This document shows positions 26,330 through 34,402 of a stretch of DNA of 34,402 nucleotides, one piece after another (position 1 is the first letter of the stretch; each line of letters opens with the position of its first letter). The stretch is from contig DAONJL010000025.1 of assembly GCA_035405645.1 (NCBI GenBank), forward strand, positions 1-34,402. Reading direction: 5' to 3'. The notes beneath the pieces were generated by a model, which ran no database searches, was not told the origin of the DNA, and saw only the letters and a list, made by a program, of their open reading frames with translations. The position numbers and the translations under genes are program-made. Source of the DNA: DAONJL01 sp035405645 [NCBI: bacterium] (GTDB lineage: Bacteria; JAGOBX01; DAONJL01).

Positions 26330-26713
26330 ATGAAAAAAAATATTATTTTTTTGTTTGTAATAATTTTGTTAATTAATTGTAATATGTTGCATATTGTTAA
26401 AGATAGATTACCACCGCCACAAAGATTGGCTGATGGTTTTTATTTATTTAGAATTGATTATCCATCAGCAACAACTGTAAATATTGCTGGTGATTGGAAT
26501 GAATGGTGTGGCACTGCTTCTTCAACTGGTAGATTTGATGTAAAAATAGACCAATTAAAAGATGAAGATAATGATGGTATCTGGGAAATAAAATTAAAAT
26601 TATCAGCAGGAAAACATATTTATAAATTTGTAATTGACCAGAATAATTGGATAAAAGACCCAACAAACAGAAATGAAGATGATAATGGAAACTCGTATAT
26701 AATCATTGAATAA
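26330..26713 (+). CDS. Lipoprotein with AMPK/CBM48 glycogen-binding-type domain
   Basis: 127 residues. A short hydrophobic leader ends in LLINC (C17), a somewhat relaxed lipobox with Asn at -1. The rest is one early-set Ig-like domain of the CBM48/AMPK1_CBM family: TTVNIAGDWNEWC, then DGIWEIKLKLSAGKHIYKFVID and WIKDPTN. Such domains bind alpha-glucans or act as protein-interaction modules. It has no attached enzyme. If the Cys is lipidated it is an envelope-bound protein. Confidence 0.8.
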   Translation: MKKNIIFLFVIILLINCNMLHIVKDRLPPPQRLADGFYLFRIDYPSATTVNIAGDWNEWCGTASSTGRFDVKIDQLKDEDNDGIWEIKLKLSAGKHIYKFVIDQNNWIKDPTNRNEDDNGNSYIIIE

Positions 26714-26732
26714 ATTTAGGTGGTGAAAATAA

Positions 26733-26894
26733 ATGGCAAAATCAAGTATAATTAAAGAATTCTTAGAATTTTTATGGAAAGAAAAAATGTGGTGGATTAT
26801 TCCTATCGTTATTATTCTTCTTGGTTTAGGTTTATTATTAATTTTTGCACAAAGTTCAGCGGCAGTTGCTCCTTTTATCTATACTTTATTTTAA
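26733..26894 (+). CDS. DUF5989 family small membrane protein
   Basis: A 53-residue protein starting MAKSSIIKEFLEFLWKEKMW and ending AQSSAAVAPFIYTLF. One membrane helix (about 22-41: WWIIPIVIILLGLGLLLIFA) follows a charged N-terminal amphipathic helix. The KxWWxxP turn and the AQSSAxAPFIYTLF tail match DUF5989 closely. The role of that family is not known; members often lie beside surface-polysaccharide or carbamoyltransferase genes, which is not the case here. AGGTGG is a good ribosome site upstream of the ATG at 26733. Confidence 0.88.
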   Translation: MAKSSIIKEFLEFLWKEKMWWIIPIVIILLGLGLLLIFAQSSAAVAPFIYTLF

Positions 26895-26950
26895 GTTTTA
26901 TAATTTATAATTTCATAATAAAAAAAAACTAAATTAAGCGAGGTAAAACT

Positions 26951-28504
26951 TTGTCAATATTAATTAAAAATGCAACAATACCTGATTTTCAAAATAAAAA
27001 ATTTTTAACAAAAAATATTATTGTAAAAAAAAATAGAATTGAAGATGTTTTACCAAAATTAAATTCTATTAATGAAAATAATTTTACAAATATAATTGAT
27101 GCAAAAAATTTAATTGTATCACCAGGTTTTATTGATGTGCATTCTCATAGTGATTTAGCTGCATTAAATAAAAGTCAAATAAATCCAAAAATAATGCAGG
27201 GAGTAACAACAGAAGTTGTAGGAAACTGTGGAATTTCTGTTGTGCCAGTAAATAATAAAAATAAAACACGCTGGCGCGAAAATTATTTAAGTTTATGGGG
27301 TAATCCAGAAGTTAAATGGTTATGGACTGATACTACTTCTTATCTTTTGGCTTTATTTAATAAAAGTCAAATTAATATTGAAACATTATTAGGTTATTCA
27401 ACATTAAGATATTATATAACAGGTTTATCAAATATTTCGTACGATAGTAAATTATTTTTAAAAATGGAAAAAATAATTTCAGAAGAATTAGAAAAAGGCG
27501 CAAAAGGAATTTCACTTGGTATTGGTTATGTTCCAAATATTTATGCAAGTAGAGAAGAATATGAGTTAATTTTTAAATTAGCAAGAAAATATGATAAAAT
27601 TGTAACTGTTCACTTACGAAATGAAGGTGATAAAGTTATTGAATCAATAAAAGAAATAATTTCATATAATAAAAAAGCAAAGGCAAAACTACATATTTCA
27701 CATTTAAAATGTTATGGTAAAAATAATTGGTCAAAAACAGATAAATTATTAGAATATATAAATCAATTAAATAAAAAGTATGATATTACTTTTGATTCTT
27801 ATCCTTATACAGCAGGTTCAACAACATTATTAGCATTATTGCCTCCAACTATTCTTGATAAACCAGTAAAAAAAATTATTAAATTAATAAAACAAAAAGA
27901 GATACAAAATTATATTGAAAAAACAATAAATGAAGGATTGGAAAATTGGGAAAATTACAGTAAAATAATTGGATTTGAAAATATTTGTGTGACAGGTTTA
28001 ACAAGTAAAAAATATAAAGATTTTGAAATGCAAAGTATAACAGAGATTTCTAAGAAATTAAAAATATCACCAATTGAATGTATATGCAATATTTTAATTG
28101 CTGAAAAAGCAAATGCTTCTATGATAATGTTTTCTATGTCTGAAGATAGTGTAATTAAAATATTCAAACATGAAAAACATATGGTTGGTTCTGATGGCTT
28201 ATATAGTTCAAAACCTCATCCTCGCACTTATGGCACTTTTCCAAGAGTTATAAATAGATTTTGCAAAGAATTAAAAGTTTTTGATTTAATTACTGCATTA
28301 TATCAAATGACAAAATTTCCTGCTGAAAGATTTAATATCAAAAATAGAGGCGAAATTCTTCCTGGTAATTTTGCTGATTTTGTTATTTTTGATTATGAGA
28401 AAATAAAAGATACAGCTGATTATTCAAATCCAAAACAATTTCCAGAAGGAATTAAATATATTATTATAAATGGTAGAATTATTAATCAAAAAAAATCAAA
28501 ATAA
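26951..28504 (+). CDS. N-acyl-D-amino-acid deacylase (D-aminoacylase)
   Basis: 517 residues of the amidohydrolase superfamily. The metal site is built from SPGFIDVHSHSDLAAL (H64, H66), the GNCGIS Cys loop (C93), KGISLGIGYVPNIYAS, VHLRNEGDKVIES, HISHLKCYG and GSDGLY. The C-terminal beta-sandwich end (FNIKNRGEILPGNFADFVIFD) is typical. The family removes acyl groups from N-acyl-D-amino acids, or cleaves related D-amino-acid amides, in the cytoplasm, often for cell-wall turnover. The start is TTG at 26951 with GCGAGG ten bases upstream. It ends three bases from the convergent gene. Confidence 0.9.
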   Translation: MSILIKNATIPDFQNKKFLTKNIIVKKNRIEDVLPKLNSINENNFTNIIDAKNLIVSPGFIDVHSHSDLAALNKSQINPKIMQGVTTEVVGNCGISVVPVNNKNKTRWRENYLSLWGNPEVKWLWTDTTSYLLALFNKSQINIETLLGYSTLRYYITGLSNISYDSKLFLKMEKIISEELEKGAKGISLGIGYVPNIYASREEYELIFKLARKYDKIVTVHLRNEGDKVIESIKEIISYNKKAKAKLHISHLKCYGKNNWSKTDKLLEYINQLNKKYDITFDSYPYTAGSTTLLALLPPTILDKPVKKIIKLIKQKEIQNYIEKTINEGLENWENYSKIIGFENICVTGLTSKKYKDFEMQSITEISKKLKISPIECICNILIAEKANASMIMFSMSEDSVIKIFKHEKHMVGSDGLYSSKPHPRTYGTFPRVINRFCKELKVFDLITALYQMTKFPAERFNIKNRGEILPGNFADFVIFDYEKIKDTADYSNPKQFPEGIKYIIINGRIINQKKSK

Positions 28505-28507
28505 ATA

Positions 28508-29818
28508 TTATAAATTTTTTATCTTGCCATTTTCAAAAAAATAAAGTGAACTATACATTCGAGCCCAAAAATTTGCTCTTGTTTTTGACGGGTATTTTAA
28601 CCAATCAGTATGCCAGTAATATTTAGGATTCTGATAATAACCATTGATTATATTAGCAATTTCTTTTGCTGTGTAATTATTTGAAAGTAAATTATATACA
28701 AAGTGTTTTATTTTTTTTGGCTGTAATAATGCAGGTTCTGGATATTTTAATATATTTTTAGTTTCCTCATCTAAATTTTCATCTTTATTTACTTTATTTA
28801 TTATTCCATTTTTATCCACATCATTCATTTTATCAAATTCTTGATGATATTTATATAAATCAGATTTTTTATATTCATTTATTAGCGAACATAAATTGTC
28901 ATTTACTATTGGTATATACCCTGAAAAATTTTTTGAGTGTTCTGCTGCTAAATTTAAGTCCCACATACAATTTATTAAATAATCTATATCATTATAATTC
29001 AGGTAATTATCGAAATTATAATAAACCTTAATTATATCAACTAATGAATTTTGCCAGTATTTACCATATTTTTGAGTGTTCTTTTTATGAAGACTGAAAG
29101 GTGAACGCATAATTCGTTTATATGCAGGATCACCAGCCCAGGAATTATCATAATTTATCGATTTATCAGATGAATCACATAAAGTTACAGAAAATCCAGA
29201 ATTATATTTATTTATTTCTTTTATACTTTTTAAACCAATATATTCTGATAGTCTGCCAAGTCCGGAAAAAACAAGTCCACTATCTTCTTTCACGCCAAAT
29301 TTTCTTTGCAAATCAGTATTACTTTTATATTTATATGCATTTTTTAAGTCATCTTCTAAATATCCTATTTTCTGTAATTCATTAAATGCTTTTGTCCCGC
29401 GTTTTACATAAAATAATATATGACCGCCTGATGGCGTTAAATCAAGTAAAAAATATATTTTTCTATCTAAAAAAATTTTTTCTATATATTTTATTGTATA
29501 AAATATTTGTAAGAAAAAATACTTTTGATAATCTTTATCTTCATATAATTTATAATTTTCTGATGTTAATGAGATTTCAAAATCAAGTGGTGCAAGTATA
29601 TAATCAGTATTTATGCCAATAATAGGAATAAAAACTTGTAAACAATATTCACATGTAAATTTCCATAAACTTGAAATATCTTCAACTGCAACTAATAAAC
29701 CATTTGGACTCCAGCCATATTTAATTAACTCAGAACCAAAACCTAATACATAGTATGAATATTTAAAGCAATTTTTTAGTTTTTCAAAAACAGATTTATA
29801 ATATTCTTGTTCAGTCAT
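28508..29818 (-). CDS. Unrecognised protein; possible primase-like (AEP) fold
   Basis: 436 residues with no signal peptide. No firm family match. Three features hint at an archaeo-eukaryotic-primase-type catalytic core: an acidic strand APLDFEIS (about 96-103), LLDLTPSGGHILFYV (about 143-157), whose SGGH resembles the small-residue-then-His motif II, and a polar segment FSGLGRLSEYIG. The C-terminus (KHFVYNLLSNNYTAKEIA, YYWHTDWLKYPSKTRANFWARM) resembles helical accessory domains attached to such enzymes. It lies six bases after the porin gene on the same strand, an odd partner. Alternative: a nucleic-acid-unrelated family. The primase idea is low-confidence inference. Confidence 0.4.
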   Translation of the reverse strand: MTEQEYYKSVFEKLKNCFKYSYYVLGFGSELIKYGWSPNGLLVAVEDISSLWKFTCEYCLQVFIPIIGINTDYILAPLDFEISLTSENYKLYEDKDYQKYFFLQIFYTIKYIEKIFLDRKIYFLLDLTPSGGHILFYVKRGTKAFNELQKIGYLEDDLKNAYKYKSNTDLQRKFGVKEDSGLVFSGLGRLSEYIGLKSIKEINKYNSGFSVTLCDSSDKSINYDNSWAGDPAYKRIMRSPFSLHKKNTQKYGKYWQNSLVDIIKVYYNFDNYLNYNDIDYLINCMWDLNLAAEHSKNFSGYIPIVNDNLCSLINEYKKSDLYKYHQEFDKMNDVDKNGIINKVNKDENLDEETKNILKYPEPALLQPKKIKHFVYNLLSNNYTAKEIANIINGYYQNPKYYWHTDWLKYPSKTRANFWARMYSSLYFFENGKIKNL

Positions 29819-29824
29819 ATTTTT

Positions 29825-30775
29825 TTAAAATGAAAATTTTAATAAAAATTTATACCAATCTATTGATGGTAGATTTAATATTTTATCCTGTCCATATTCA
29901 CTTAATAATGTTATATTTTTATTAAATTTTGTTTCTACGCCTACACGCATTTGTGTTTTTAAATTTGGTCTTACATAATTATCATAATTAAAATTATTAT
30001 TCTTATTTTTTAAATAATCAAAGCATAATTTATTTTTTTGATTTAATTTGTAAAACAATTCTATTATATGAATTTTACAATCTTTATTATCATTGACTAT
30101 ATTTTTATCAATATTTATAAATTCATACGAAACACCAAGTGGTCCAAAATCCATATCAATTCCTGCACTGTATTGTGGCTTATAACCTGATTGCAAGCCA
30201 TTATTGTAAAATTTATTTTGATAAGAGAAAGAATAGTTTATACCTTCTGTAATTTTATTTGCAATTAGTTTTATTATATAGCCTTTAATGAGTTTACCTT
30301 TTGTGTCGTCATTATCTTGAAAACTTATTCCCAAAGAACCTAAATTTGAAATAGGAAATATTGTTATTATACTTACATTATTTGCACCACTTAAATAATC
30401 CTGTTCTATTGTATTTGTTCCTAATATATCTGTTGCTTCTGTATTTTTTAAGCCAAATAAAGTATATTGTTTACCAATATATATTGTCATATCATAATTA
30501 TTTAATGCAGCAATTTTTACTAATGCTTTTTCAAGTTCTATTGTATTGTTTAAATTTGAATAATTAACTTTTATATCACCACTAATATTTTTAGCTATAT
30601 CACCTTCAACTTCAAATGAAGCATACGGTACTTCAAATTTATCTTTTCCATTATCAACTAATAAATCAGAACTATAAGTATAACTTGCATAAATTTCAGA
30701 ATAAAAATTTATTTTTGCTAATAAAGAAAAATTAATTAAAATAATGAAAAAACATAGAACAAAAAATAATTTCAT
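29825..30775 (-). CDS. Porin-like outer-membrane beta-barrel
   Basis: 316 residues. A signal peptide (about 1-19, cut after LLAK or nearby) is followed by amphipathic strands throughout (INFYSEIYASYTYSSDLLVD, GDIKVNYSNLNNT, MRVGVETKFNKNITLLSEYGQD). The sequence ends with FLLKFSF, a C-terminal Phe typical of outer-membrane barrels. It resembles general or phosphate-selective porins in layout (VEGDIAKNISGDIKVNYS), but the substrate cannot be assigned. GGAGG lies seven bases before the ATG. The 76-bp gap upstream contains the inverted repeat at 30826-30840. Confidence 0.75.
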   Translation of the reverse strand: MKLFFVLCFFIILINFSLLAKINFYSEIYASYTYSSDLLVDNGKDKFEVPYASFEVEGDIAKNISGDIKVNYSNLNNTIELEKALVKIAALNNYDMTIYIGKQYTLFGLKNTEATDILGTNTIEQDYLSGANNVSIITIFPISNLGSLGISFQDNDDTKGKLIKGYIIKLIANKITEGINYSFSYQNKFYNNGLQSGYKPQYSAGIDMDFGPLGVSYEFINIDKNIVNDNKDCKIHIIELFYKLNQKNKLCFDYLKNKNNNFNYDNYVRPNLKTQMRVGVETKFNKNITLLSEYGQDKILNLPSIDWYKFLLKFSF

Positions 30776-30825
30776 TAACTAACCTCCACAATTGTTAAAA
30801 ATTAAAAATTGAAATTAATAAAAAA

Positions 30826-30840
30826 TTGCATATATTGCAA
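30826..30840. promoter_or_regulatory. Inverted repeat upstream of the porin gene, possible operator
   Basis: TTGCA and TGCAA flank a TATAT centre, a 15-bp near-palindrome about 50 bases upstream of the porin start. Position would suit a regulator site, but short A/T palindromes are common in this sequence. Confidence 0.25.
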
Positions 30841-30851
30841 GAAAAAAATTA

Positions 30852-31379
30852 TTATTTAACTGGTGCAGTTGTAACAAATTTAAGTGAACCAATGTGATGA
30901 ATTGTTTTTATTTCATCGCTCCATATATTATTTTTAAATTTTTCATTTGCAATACAATAAACTACTTTACCAATAAAAATATCAACATCACCAATTTTTA
31001 TTGTTTTATATAATTCACACTCTAAAATTCCTATTGCTTCTTTTATATAATTTGAATTTATTTTCTTACAATTTTTTATATGAAAACCAGTTAATTTAAT
31101 TTTATCAACATCTTTACCTGATACTTCACCTAATTTAATTACTTTATCTAAATATTCTTTTTCTAAAATATTTAATGCAAATACTTTCGATTTTTTTATT
31201 AGTTTATTTACAAAATTTTCTTTACTGATTGTCACTGCAACAAGAGGTGGTTCATGTTCAACTGGCATATTCCACATAATAGGTGTAAATGTTTGTTTTT
31301 CATTGTAAAAAGAAGAAACAACAAGAAGAGGACCATGATTGATTAAACGGGTAGCATACTTTAACTTTATTGATTTCAT
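30852..31379 (-). CDS. Flavin reductase-like FMN-binding split-barrel protein
   Basis: 175 residues. ATRLINHGPLLVVSS, TFTPIMWNMPVEHEPPLVAVTIS and NFVNKLIKKSKVFALNILEKE match the flavin_reduct domain that holds FMN in the dimer interface. The conserved end, ECELYKTIKIGDVDIFIGKVV, is also seen. It reduces or carries flavin for a partner oxidase, or acts as a flavoredoxin. No partner oxidase is next to it; a cyclase-family hydrolase lies upstream with a 48-bp gap. Confidence 0.88.
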   Translation of the reverse strand: MKSIKLKYATRLINHGPLLVVSSFYNEKQTFTPIMWNMPVEHEPPLVAVTISKENFVNKLIKKSKVFALNILEKEYLDKVIKLGEVSGKDVDKIKLTGFHIKNCKKINSNYIKEAIGILECELYKTIKIGDVDIFIGKVVYCIANEKFKNNIWSDEIKTIHHIGSLKFVTTAPVK

Positions 31380-31427
31380 ATAATTTATAACCTTTCTAAA
31401 TTTATAATGATTCTAAAATTGTAATGA

Positions 31428-32213
31428 TTATTTTTTAAAATCAATTGCAACAATTCGTGCAATGCAAGATTCTAATTCAACAGCACGCCACATAAATGCG
31501 CCAATCCAAATTCTTTTATTTGATAACTTATCTATATCACCACCAATATTTTCAGCATGCACAATACCTTTTGGAAATAATTTTAAATGCATTACCTGAT
31601 AATATTCTTTTGGTGGAAATAATTCATCCCAACTATTTACATTATATTTTTCTTTTATTTTTGCTTCTGCTTCTTTAAATAATTTTGGATGCCAATCTCT
31701 CAATATTGTATTCATAGGATGGTCAGCAGAGCCACAATCAACACCAATCCATTTGAATTTCATTTCAATAGCCCATTTATGAAAATCTGGTGATGGCCCC
31801 GGATGTTTTACCATATAACGAACTTCATCTGCTTCTGGCTGGTCCCACGCATAGCGATGATAACCTGTATTTATTATTAATATATCGCCTTTTTTTATTT
31901 TCGCTTTTTTCTTTAACATTTCTGGTGAATATAAATCATAATCACCGACTTCTTTTGAAATATCTACTATTACACCTTCACCACACCATTCTTCGAGTGG
32001 CACATCACCAATACTTCGACCATTTGCAACAAAATGAATTTCACCATCCATATGTGTTCCAACATGATTACTTGTTTTTATTATCTGTCCATTTGCACCC
32101 TGACCCATATGTGCGCCTGCTATTCTTTTAAAATACTGAATTTGTAATGGCATATAACTTGGCCATGGTGGCGTGTGAATACTTAATCTTTGTGTTAAAT
32201 CATATAATTTCAT
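31428..32213 (-). CDS. Cyclase-family (kynurenine-formamidase-like) metallo-hydrolase
   Basis: 261 residues of the cyclase/KynB fold. The metal-binding signature SNHVGTHMDGEIHF gives H50, H54, D56 and H60; the Trp/Pro-rich start LTQRLSIHTPPWPSY and IGVDCGSADHPMN are also family hallmarks. Members hydrolyse cyclic imides, lactams, isatin or N-formylkynurenine. No tryptophan-catabolic gene is adjacent, so the substrate is open. AAGGAGG just before the ATG is one of the strongest ribosome sites in the window. Confidence 0.88.
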   Translation of the reverse strand: MKLYDLTQRLSIHTPPWPSYMPLQIQYFKRIAGAHMGQGANGQIIKTSNHVGTHMDGEIHFVANGRSIGDVPLEEWCGEGVIVDISKEVGDYDLYSPEMLKKKAKIKKGDILIINTGYHRYAWDQPEADEVRYMVKHPGPSPDFHKWAIEMKFKWIGVDCGSADHPMNTILRDWHPKLFKEAEAKIKEKYNVNSWDELFPPKEYYQVMHLKLFPKGIVHAENIGGDIDKLSNKRIWIGAFMWRAVELESCIARIVAIDFKK

Positions 32214-32228
32214 ATTTTGCCTCCTTAA

Positions 32229-32513
32229 TTAATTTATTTTTATTATTTTTTCATCTGTTTTTCGCATTTTATATTTTTCGCGTGCTAATTTTTCTATAAA
32301 AAATGTATCACTCTTTAATTTTGAATTTATTTCTTTTGCTTCATTTATTTCCTTTTCTAAAATATTTATTTCAGTTGAAATATTTTTGATTTTCTTTTCT
32401 AATTTTTTTCTTTCTATCAATCCATTACTTGAAAAAATTAAAATGTATAAATAAGTTAGTATTCCTATCCCAATTAAAATTATTTTAATCTTCCGCTGCA
32501 TTGTTTTTTTCAC
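32229..32513 (-). CDS. FtsB/DivIC-like septum formation initiator
   Basis: 94 residues: a membrane helix at about 10-27, then a coiled coil (about 33-70) and the conserved end FFIEKLAREKYKMRKTDEKI, a DivIC/FtsB hallmark. These bitopic proteins join FtsL and FtsQ at the division site and help activate septal wall synthesis. The start may be at 32513 or the ATG at 32501; both overlap the upstream gene (29 or 17 bp), so translation is coupled. Confidence 0.85.
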   Translation of the reverse strand: MKKTMQRKIKIILIGIGILTYLYILIFSSNGLIERKKLEKKIKNISTEINILEKEINEAKEINSKLKSDTFFIEKLAREKYKMRKTDEKIIKIN

Positions 32514-32757
32514 TTTCTAATGTTTCATATAAAATTAATTCGCCACCACAGTTTGTTATTGGACAAATTATTTTTTTATTCAAATCATAAGATTGTGATA
32601 TTTCATAAATACTAAAAGTATGTCTAAAATTATTTGAACATCGATAATGATATTTTTCTTTATGAACAAAACTTCCATGTTTTGTCATTTTAGATAAGAC
32701 CAATACTATTACACCACAACATACTAAAACAATTATTAAAGCTAAAAAATCAAACAT
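32485..32757 (-). CDS. Small membrane protein with a zinc-ribbon-like tail
   Basis: 90 residues. An N-terminal membrane helix (FLALIIVLVCCGVIVLVLS) is followed by a polar tail with YRCSNNFRHTF and ICPITNCGGEL, whose Cys spacing resembles a partly lost zinc ribbon. Function not recognised. It sits five bases after the YbjQ-like gene and overlaps the FtsB-like gene, so co-expression is likely. Confidence 0.65.
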   Translation of the reverse strand: MFDFLALIIVLVCCGVIVLVLSKMTKHGSFVHKEKYHYRCSNNFRHTFSIYEISQSYDLNKKIICPITNCGGELILYETLESEKNNAAED

Positions 32758-32762
32758 AATTT

Positions 32763-33197
32763 TTAATTTGAAATTTTTACTGCTGTGCCATAGCCAATTA
32801 TATGAAATTCATGAAACATAATCATTGATGTAATAAAACGAACATTTATTATTGCATCTGCCTTTATTTCTTTTGCTTTTTCTATCATTCTTTCTTTTAA
32901 TAATTCTGTTGCAGTATTTAATAATTTTGTTATTTCAGGTAATTCCTTTAGTCCGTCCTGTTCAAATTCTTCTTTTTTTTCTTCTACTTTATTTTCTTCT
33001 TCTAACATTGATGGAATTATTTTTTCTTTTCCTGAAATAATATTTGGCGCCATTTTAATAGCACTTAAAATTGAATTTTTTAAATTTGTTATAAATGGTT
33101 CACTAATATTTCTTGTTAATACTACACTTTCAGAAATTAATGTTATTGTTTTTTTTATTTTTTTGCCTGGAATATAATCACAATTAGTTATTATCAT
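32763..33197 (-). CDS. YbjQ/UPF0145-like protein with an acidic insertion
   Basis: 144 residues. The N-terminal TLISESVVLTRNISEPF and the C-terminal LLKERMIEKAKEIKADAIINVRF plus IIGYGTAVKI are the two halves of the YbjQ fold, a pentameric protein of unknown role once named heavy-metal-binding. Between them a Glu/Lys-rich insertion (about residues 57-85) replaces the usual short Gly-rich loop. GGGAG lies six bases before the ATG. It follows asd by 14 bp. Confidence 0.75.
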   Translation of the reverse strand: MIITNCDYIPGKKIKKTITLISESVVLTRNISEPFITNLKNSILSAIKMAPNIISGKEKIIPSMLEEENKVEEKKEEFEQDGLKELPEITKLLNTATELLKERMIEKAKEIKADAIINVRFITSMIMFHEFHIIGYGTAVKISN

Positions 33198-33211
33198 TTT
33201 TTTCTCCCTTT

Positions 33212-34210
33212 TTATAAAAGTAATTGTGCAATCTGCACTGCATTATATGCTGCACCTTTTAATAATTGGTCTGCAACGACCCACATAGCTATACCATTTT
33301 TTACTGATATATCTTCTCTGATTCTGCCAACAAATGTTTCATATTTACCTGTTGCATAAATTGCTAATGGATAAATATTTTTTGATGGTTCATCCTGCAC
33401 TATTACACCAGGTGCTTTTGATAAAATTTCACGAACTTCATTAGCAGTTAATTTTTTTTCTAATTCAATATTTATTGATTCTGAATGTGCTCTTATTACT
33501 GGTACTCTAACTGTTGTTGCTGTTACTTGAATACTATAATCATTCATTATTTTTCTCGTTTCATTTACCATTTTCATTTCTTCTTTTGTATAACCATTTT
33601 CTAAAAATACATCAACATGTGGTAATACATTATATGCTATTTGATGTGGATAAACTTCACAGGTAACTTTTTCATTATTTCGTATTTGTTCTATTTGTCT
33701 TTTTAATTCTTCTATTGCTTTCATTCCTGTCCCTGATACTGCTTGATATGTTGAAACAATAATTCTTTTTATTTTTGCAACTTTATGAATTGGATACAAT
33801 GCAACAACCATTTGAATTGTTGAACAATTTGGATTTGCTATTATTCCTTTATGCTCTTTTACTTTTTCAGGATTTACTTCTGGCACTACCAATGGCACAT
33901 CATCATTCATTCTAAATGCACTACTATTATCTATTACAACAGCTCCTGCATCAACTGCATATTTTGCAAATTCAAGACTTCTACTTGCGCCTGCACTAAA
34001 TAATGCTATATCAATATTTTTAAATGAATCTTTATCCAATTTTTCAACTGGTATTTCTTCATTTTTAAATTTTAATTTTTTTCCAACCGAACGCTCTGAT
34101 GCTAATAATCTTAAATTTTTGACTGGAAAATTTAAATCTTCTAATACTTTAATCATTTCTGTGCCAACTGCACCAGTAGCACCTGCTATTGCTACATTTT
34201 TTTCTCGCAT
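33212..34210 (-). CDS. asd: Aspartate-semialdehyde dehydrogenase
   Basis: 332 residues, the length of the shorter bacterial Asd group. VAIAGATGAVG binds NADP+, NPNCSTIQMV holds the catalytic Cys (C129), STYQAVSGTG follows, and RAHSESINIEL has the acid/base His. It reduces aspartyl phosphate to the semialdehyde in the lysine, diaminopimelate, threonine and methionine pathway. GGGAGG is placed well before the ATG, and a good promoter lies upstream. First gene of a minus-strand run down to 28508. Confidence 0.96.
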   Translation of the reverse strand: MREKNVAIAGATGAVGTEMIKVLEDLNFPVKNLRLLASERSVGKKLKFKNEEIPVEKLDKDSFKNIDIALFSAGASRSLEFAKYAVDAGAVVIDNSSAFRMNDDVPLVVPEVNPEKVKEHKGIIANPNCSTIQMVVALYPIHKVAKIKRIIVSTYQAVSGTGMKAIEELKRQIEQIRNNEKVTCEVYPHQIAYNVLPHVDVFLENGYTKEEMKMVNETRKIMNDYSIQVTATTVRVPVIRAHSESINIELEKKLTANEVREILSKAPGVIVQDEPSKNIYPLAIYATGKYETFVGRIREDISVKNGIAMWVVADQLLKGAAYNAVQIAQLLL

Positions 34211-34248
34211 TTTTTTCCTCCCTAATTTTTTTATTCATTAAATTAATA

Positions 34249-34278
34249 TTTATACTATTTACTTTTACTTTTTGTCAA
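34249..34278 (-). promoter_or_regulatory. Sigma70-type promoter for asd and following genes
   Basis: On the minus strand, TTGACA (34273-34278) and TATAAA (34249-34254) are 18 bp apart, the same spacing as the cheW promoter. The leader would be about 32 bases and includes the GGGAGG site. Confidence 0.6.
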
Positions 34279-34284
34279 GAATAA

Positions 34285-34402
34285 ATGATGTTAATTTCAG
34301 AAAATATCCCGGACATGGTATACCCCTTTGCAGCATTACGAATAGTTAGTAAAAAGAAATTAAAACAAATAAAAGAAATAATGAAAAGAAAAGCGAAAAA
34401 GA
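34285..34402 (+). CDS. Partial open frame at the window end, unrecognised
   Basis: ATG at 34285 (or 34288) opens a frame that stays open for 39 codons to the edge: MMLISENIPDMVYPFAALRI, then a Lys-rich stretch. There is no Shine-Dalgarno site, and the start lies only seven bases from the -35 box of the asd promoter on the other strand. Local base use (ATCCCGGAC, CCCCTT) is richer in G+C than neighbouring genes. It may be a true divergent gene or chance; nothing in it is recognised. Confidence 0.35.
   Translation, partial: MMLISENIPDMVYPFAALRIVSKKKLKQIKEIMKRKAKK

Noticed and set aside
29122-29622. Plus-strand open frames of 78-87 codons
   Set aside because: They lie opposite the 436-residue gene, have Leu/Tyr-rich complement-type composition and no ribosome site.

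Overview
This is a very AT-rich (GC visibly well under 35%) stretch of bacterial chromosome from a Gram-negative organism. Outer-membrane proteins are present: a TonB-dependent receptor, a porin-like barrel, a PorV-like barrel and a lipoprotein. Secreted proteins carry PKD and FlgD/T9SS-like C-terminal modules. The genetic code is the standard bacterial one: TGA and TAA both end many genes at tight junctions such as ATGA overlaps. The lineage cannot be fixed from sequence alone. The mix of PorV-like barrel, C-terminal sorting-like domain, CheA/CheW and extreme AT bias would suit an FCB-group, spirochaete-like or candidate-phylum bacterium. No rRNA, tRNA, IS element or CRISPR array was seen.

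Layout. Positions 1-130 hold the start of a secreted protein on the minus strand. Then comes about 0.9 kb without a gene, holding degenerate TTCGTG/TTAGTG-type repeats and one hairpin. A TonB-dependent receptor (3627-1072, minus) is split by one in-frame TGA. A plus-strand run from 3781 to 16269 follows. It starts with a methyltransferase and a striking trio: a voltage-sensor domain fused to a GAF sensor (split by an in-frame TGA), a two-helix MthK-like K+ channel, and a cyclic-nucleotide-binding protein. It continues with a WalJ/YycJ-like metallo-hydrolase, a degenerate HtrA-like/PDZ protein, a receiver-domain protein with an unknown 450-residue body, a CheY-like receiver, and a repair/folate block (recR, polX, recO, folA).

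Convergent to this is a minus-strand cheW-cheA pair with a good sigma70-type promoter; cheA is split by one in-frame TAA. From 19681 to 28504 (plus) lie a secreted Ycf48-like/PKD protein with a sorting-like C-terminus, a PorV-like barrel with TPRs, a coiled-coil/TPR protein, an ATP-grasp/FMN-dehydrogenase fusion, a glycogen-binding-type lipoprotein, a 53-residue DUF5989 protein and a D-aminoacylase. From 34210 back to 28508 (minus) lie asd, a YbjQ-like protein, a small membrane protein, an FtsB/DivIC-like protein, a cyclase-family hydrolase, a flavin reductase, a porin-like barrel and a possible primase-like protein. A divergent partial gene starts at 34285.

The two most notable observations are these. 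First, the voltage sensor, K+ pore and cyclic-nucleotide-binding domain that form one polypeptide in HCN/CNG-type channels are three consecutive genes here. Second, three large sensory or surface genes are each broken by a single stop while the rest of the frame is intact, and each break is explainable by one transition (C-to-T in at least two of the three).
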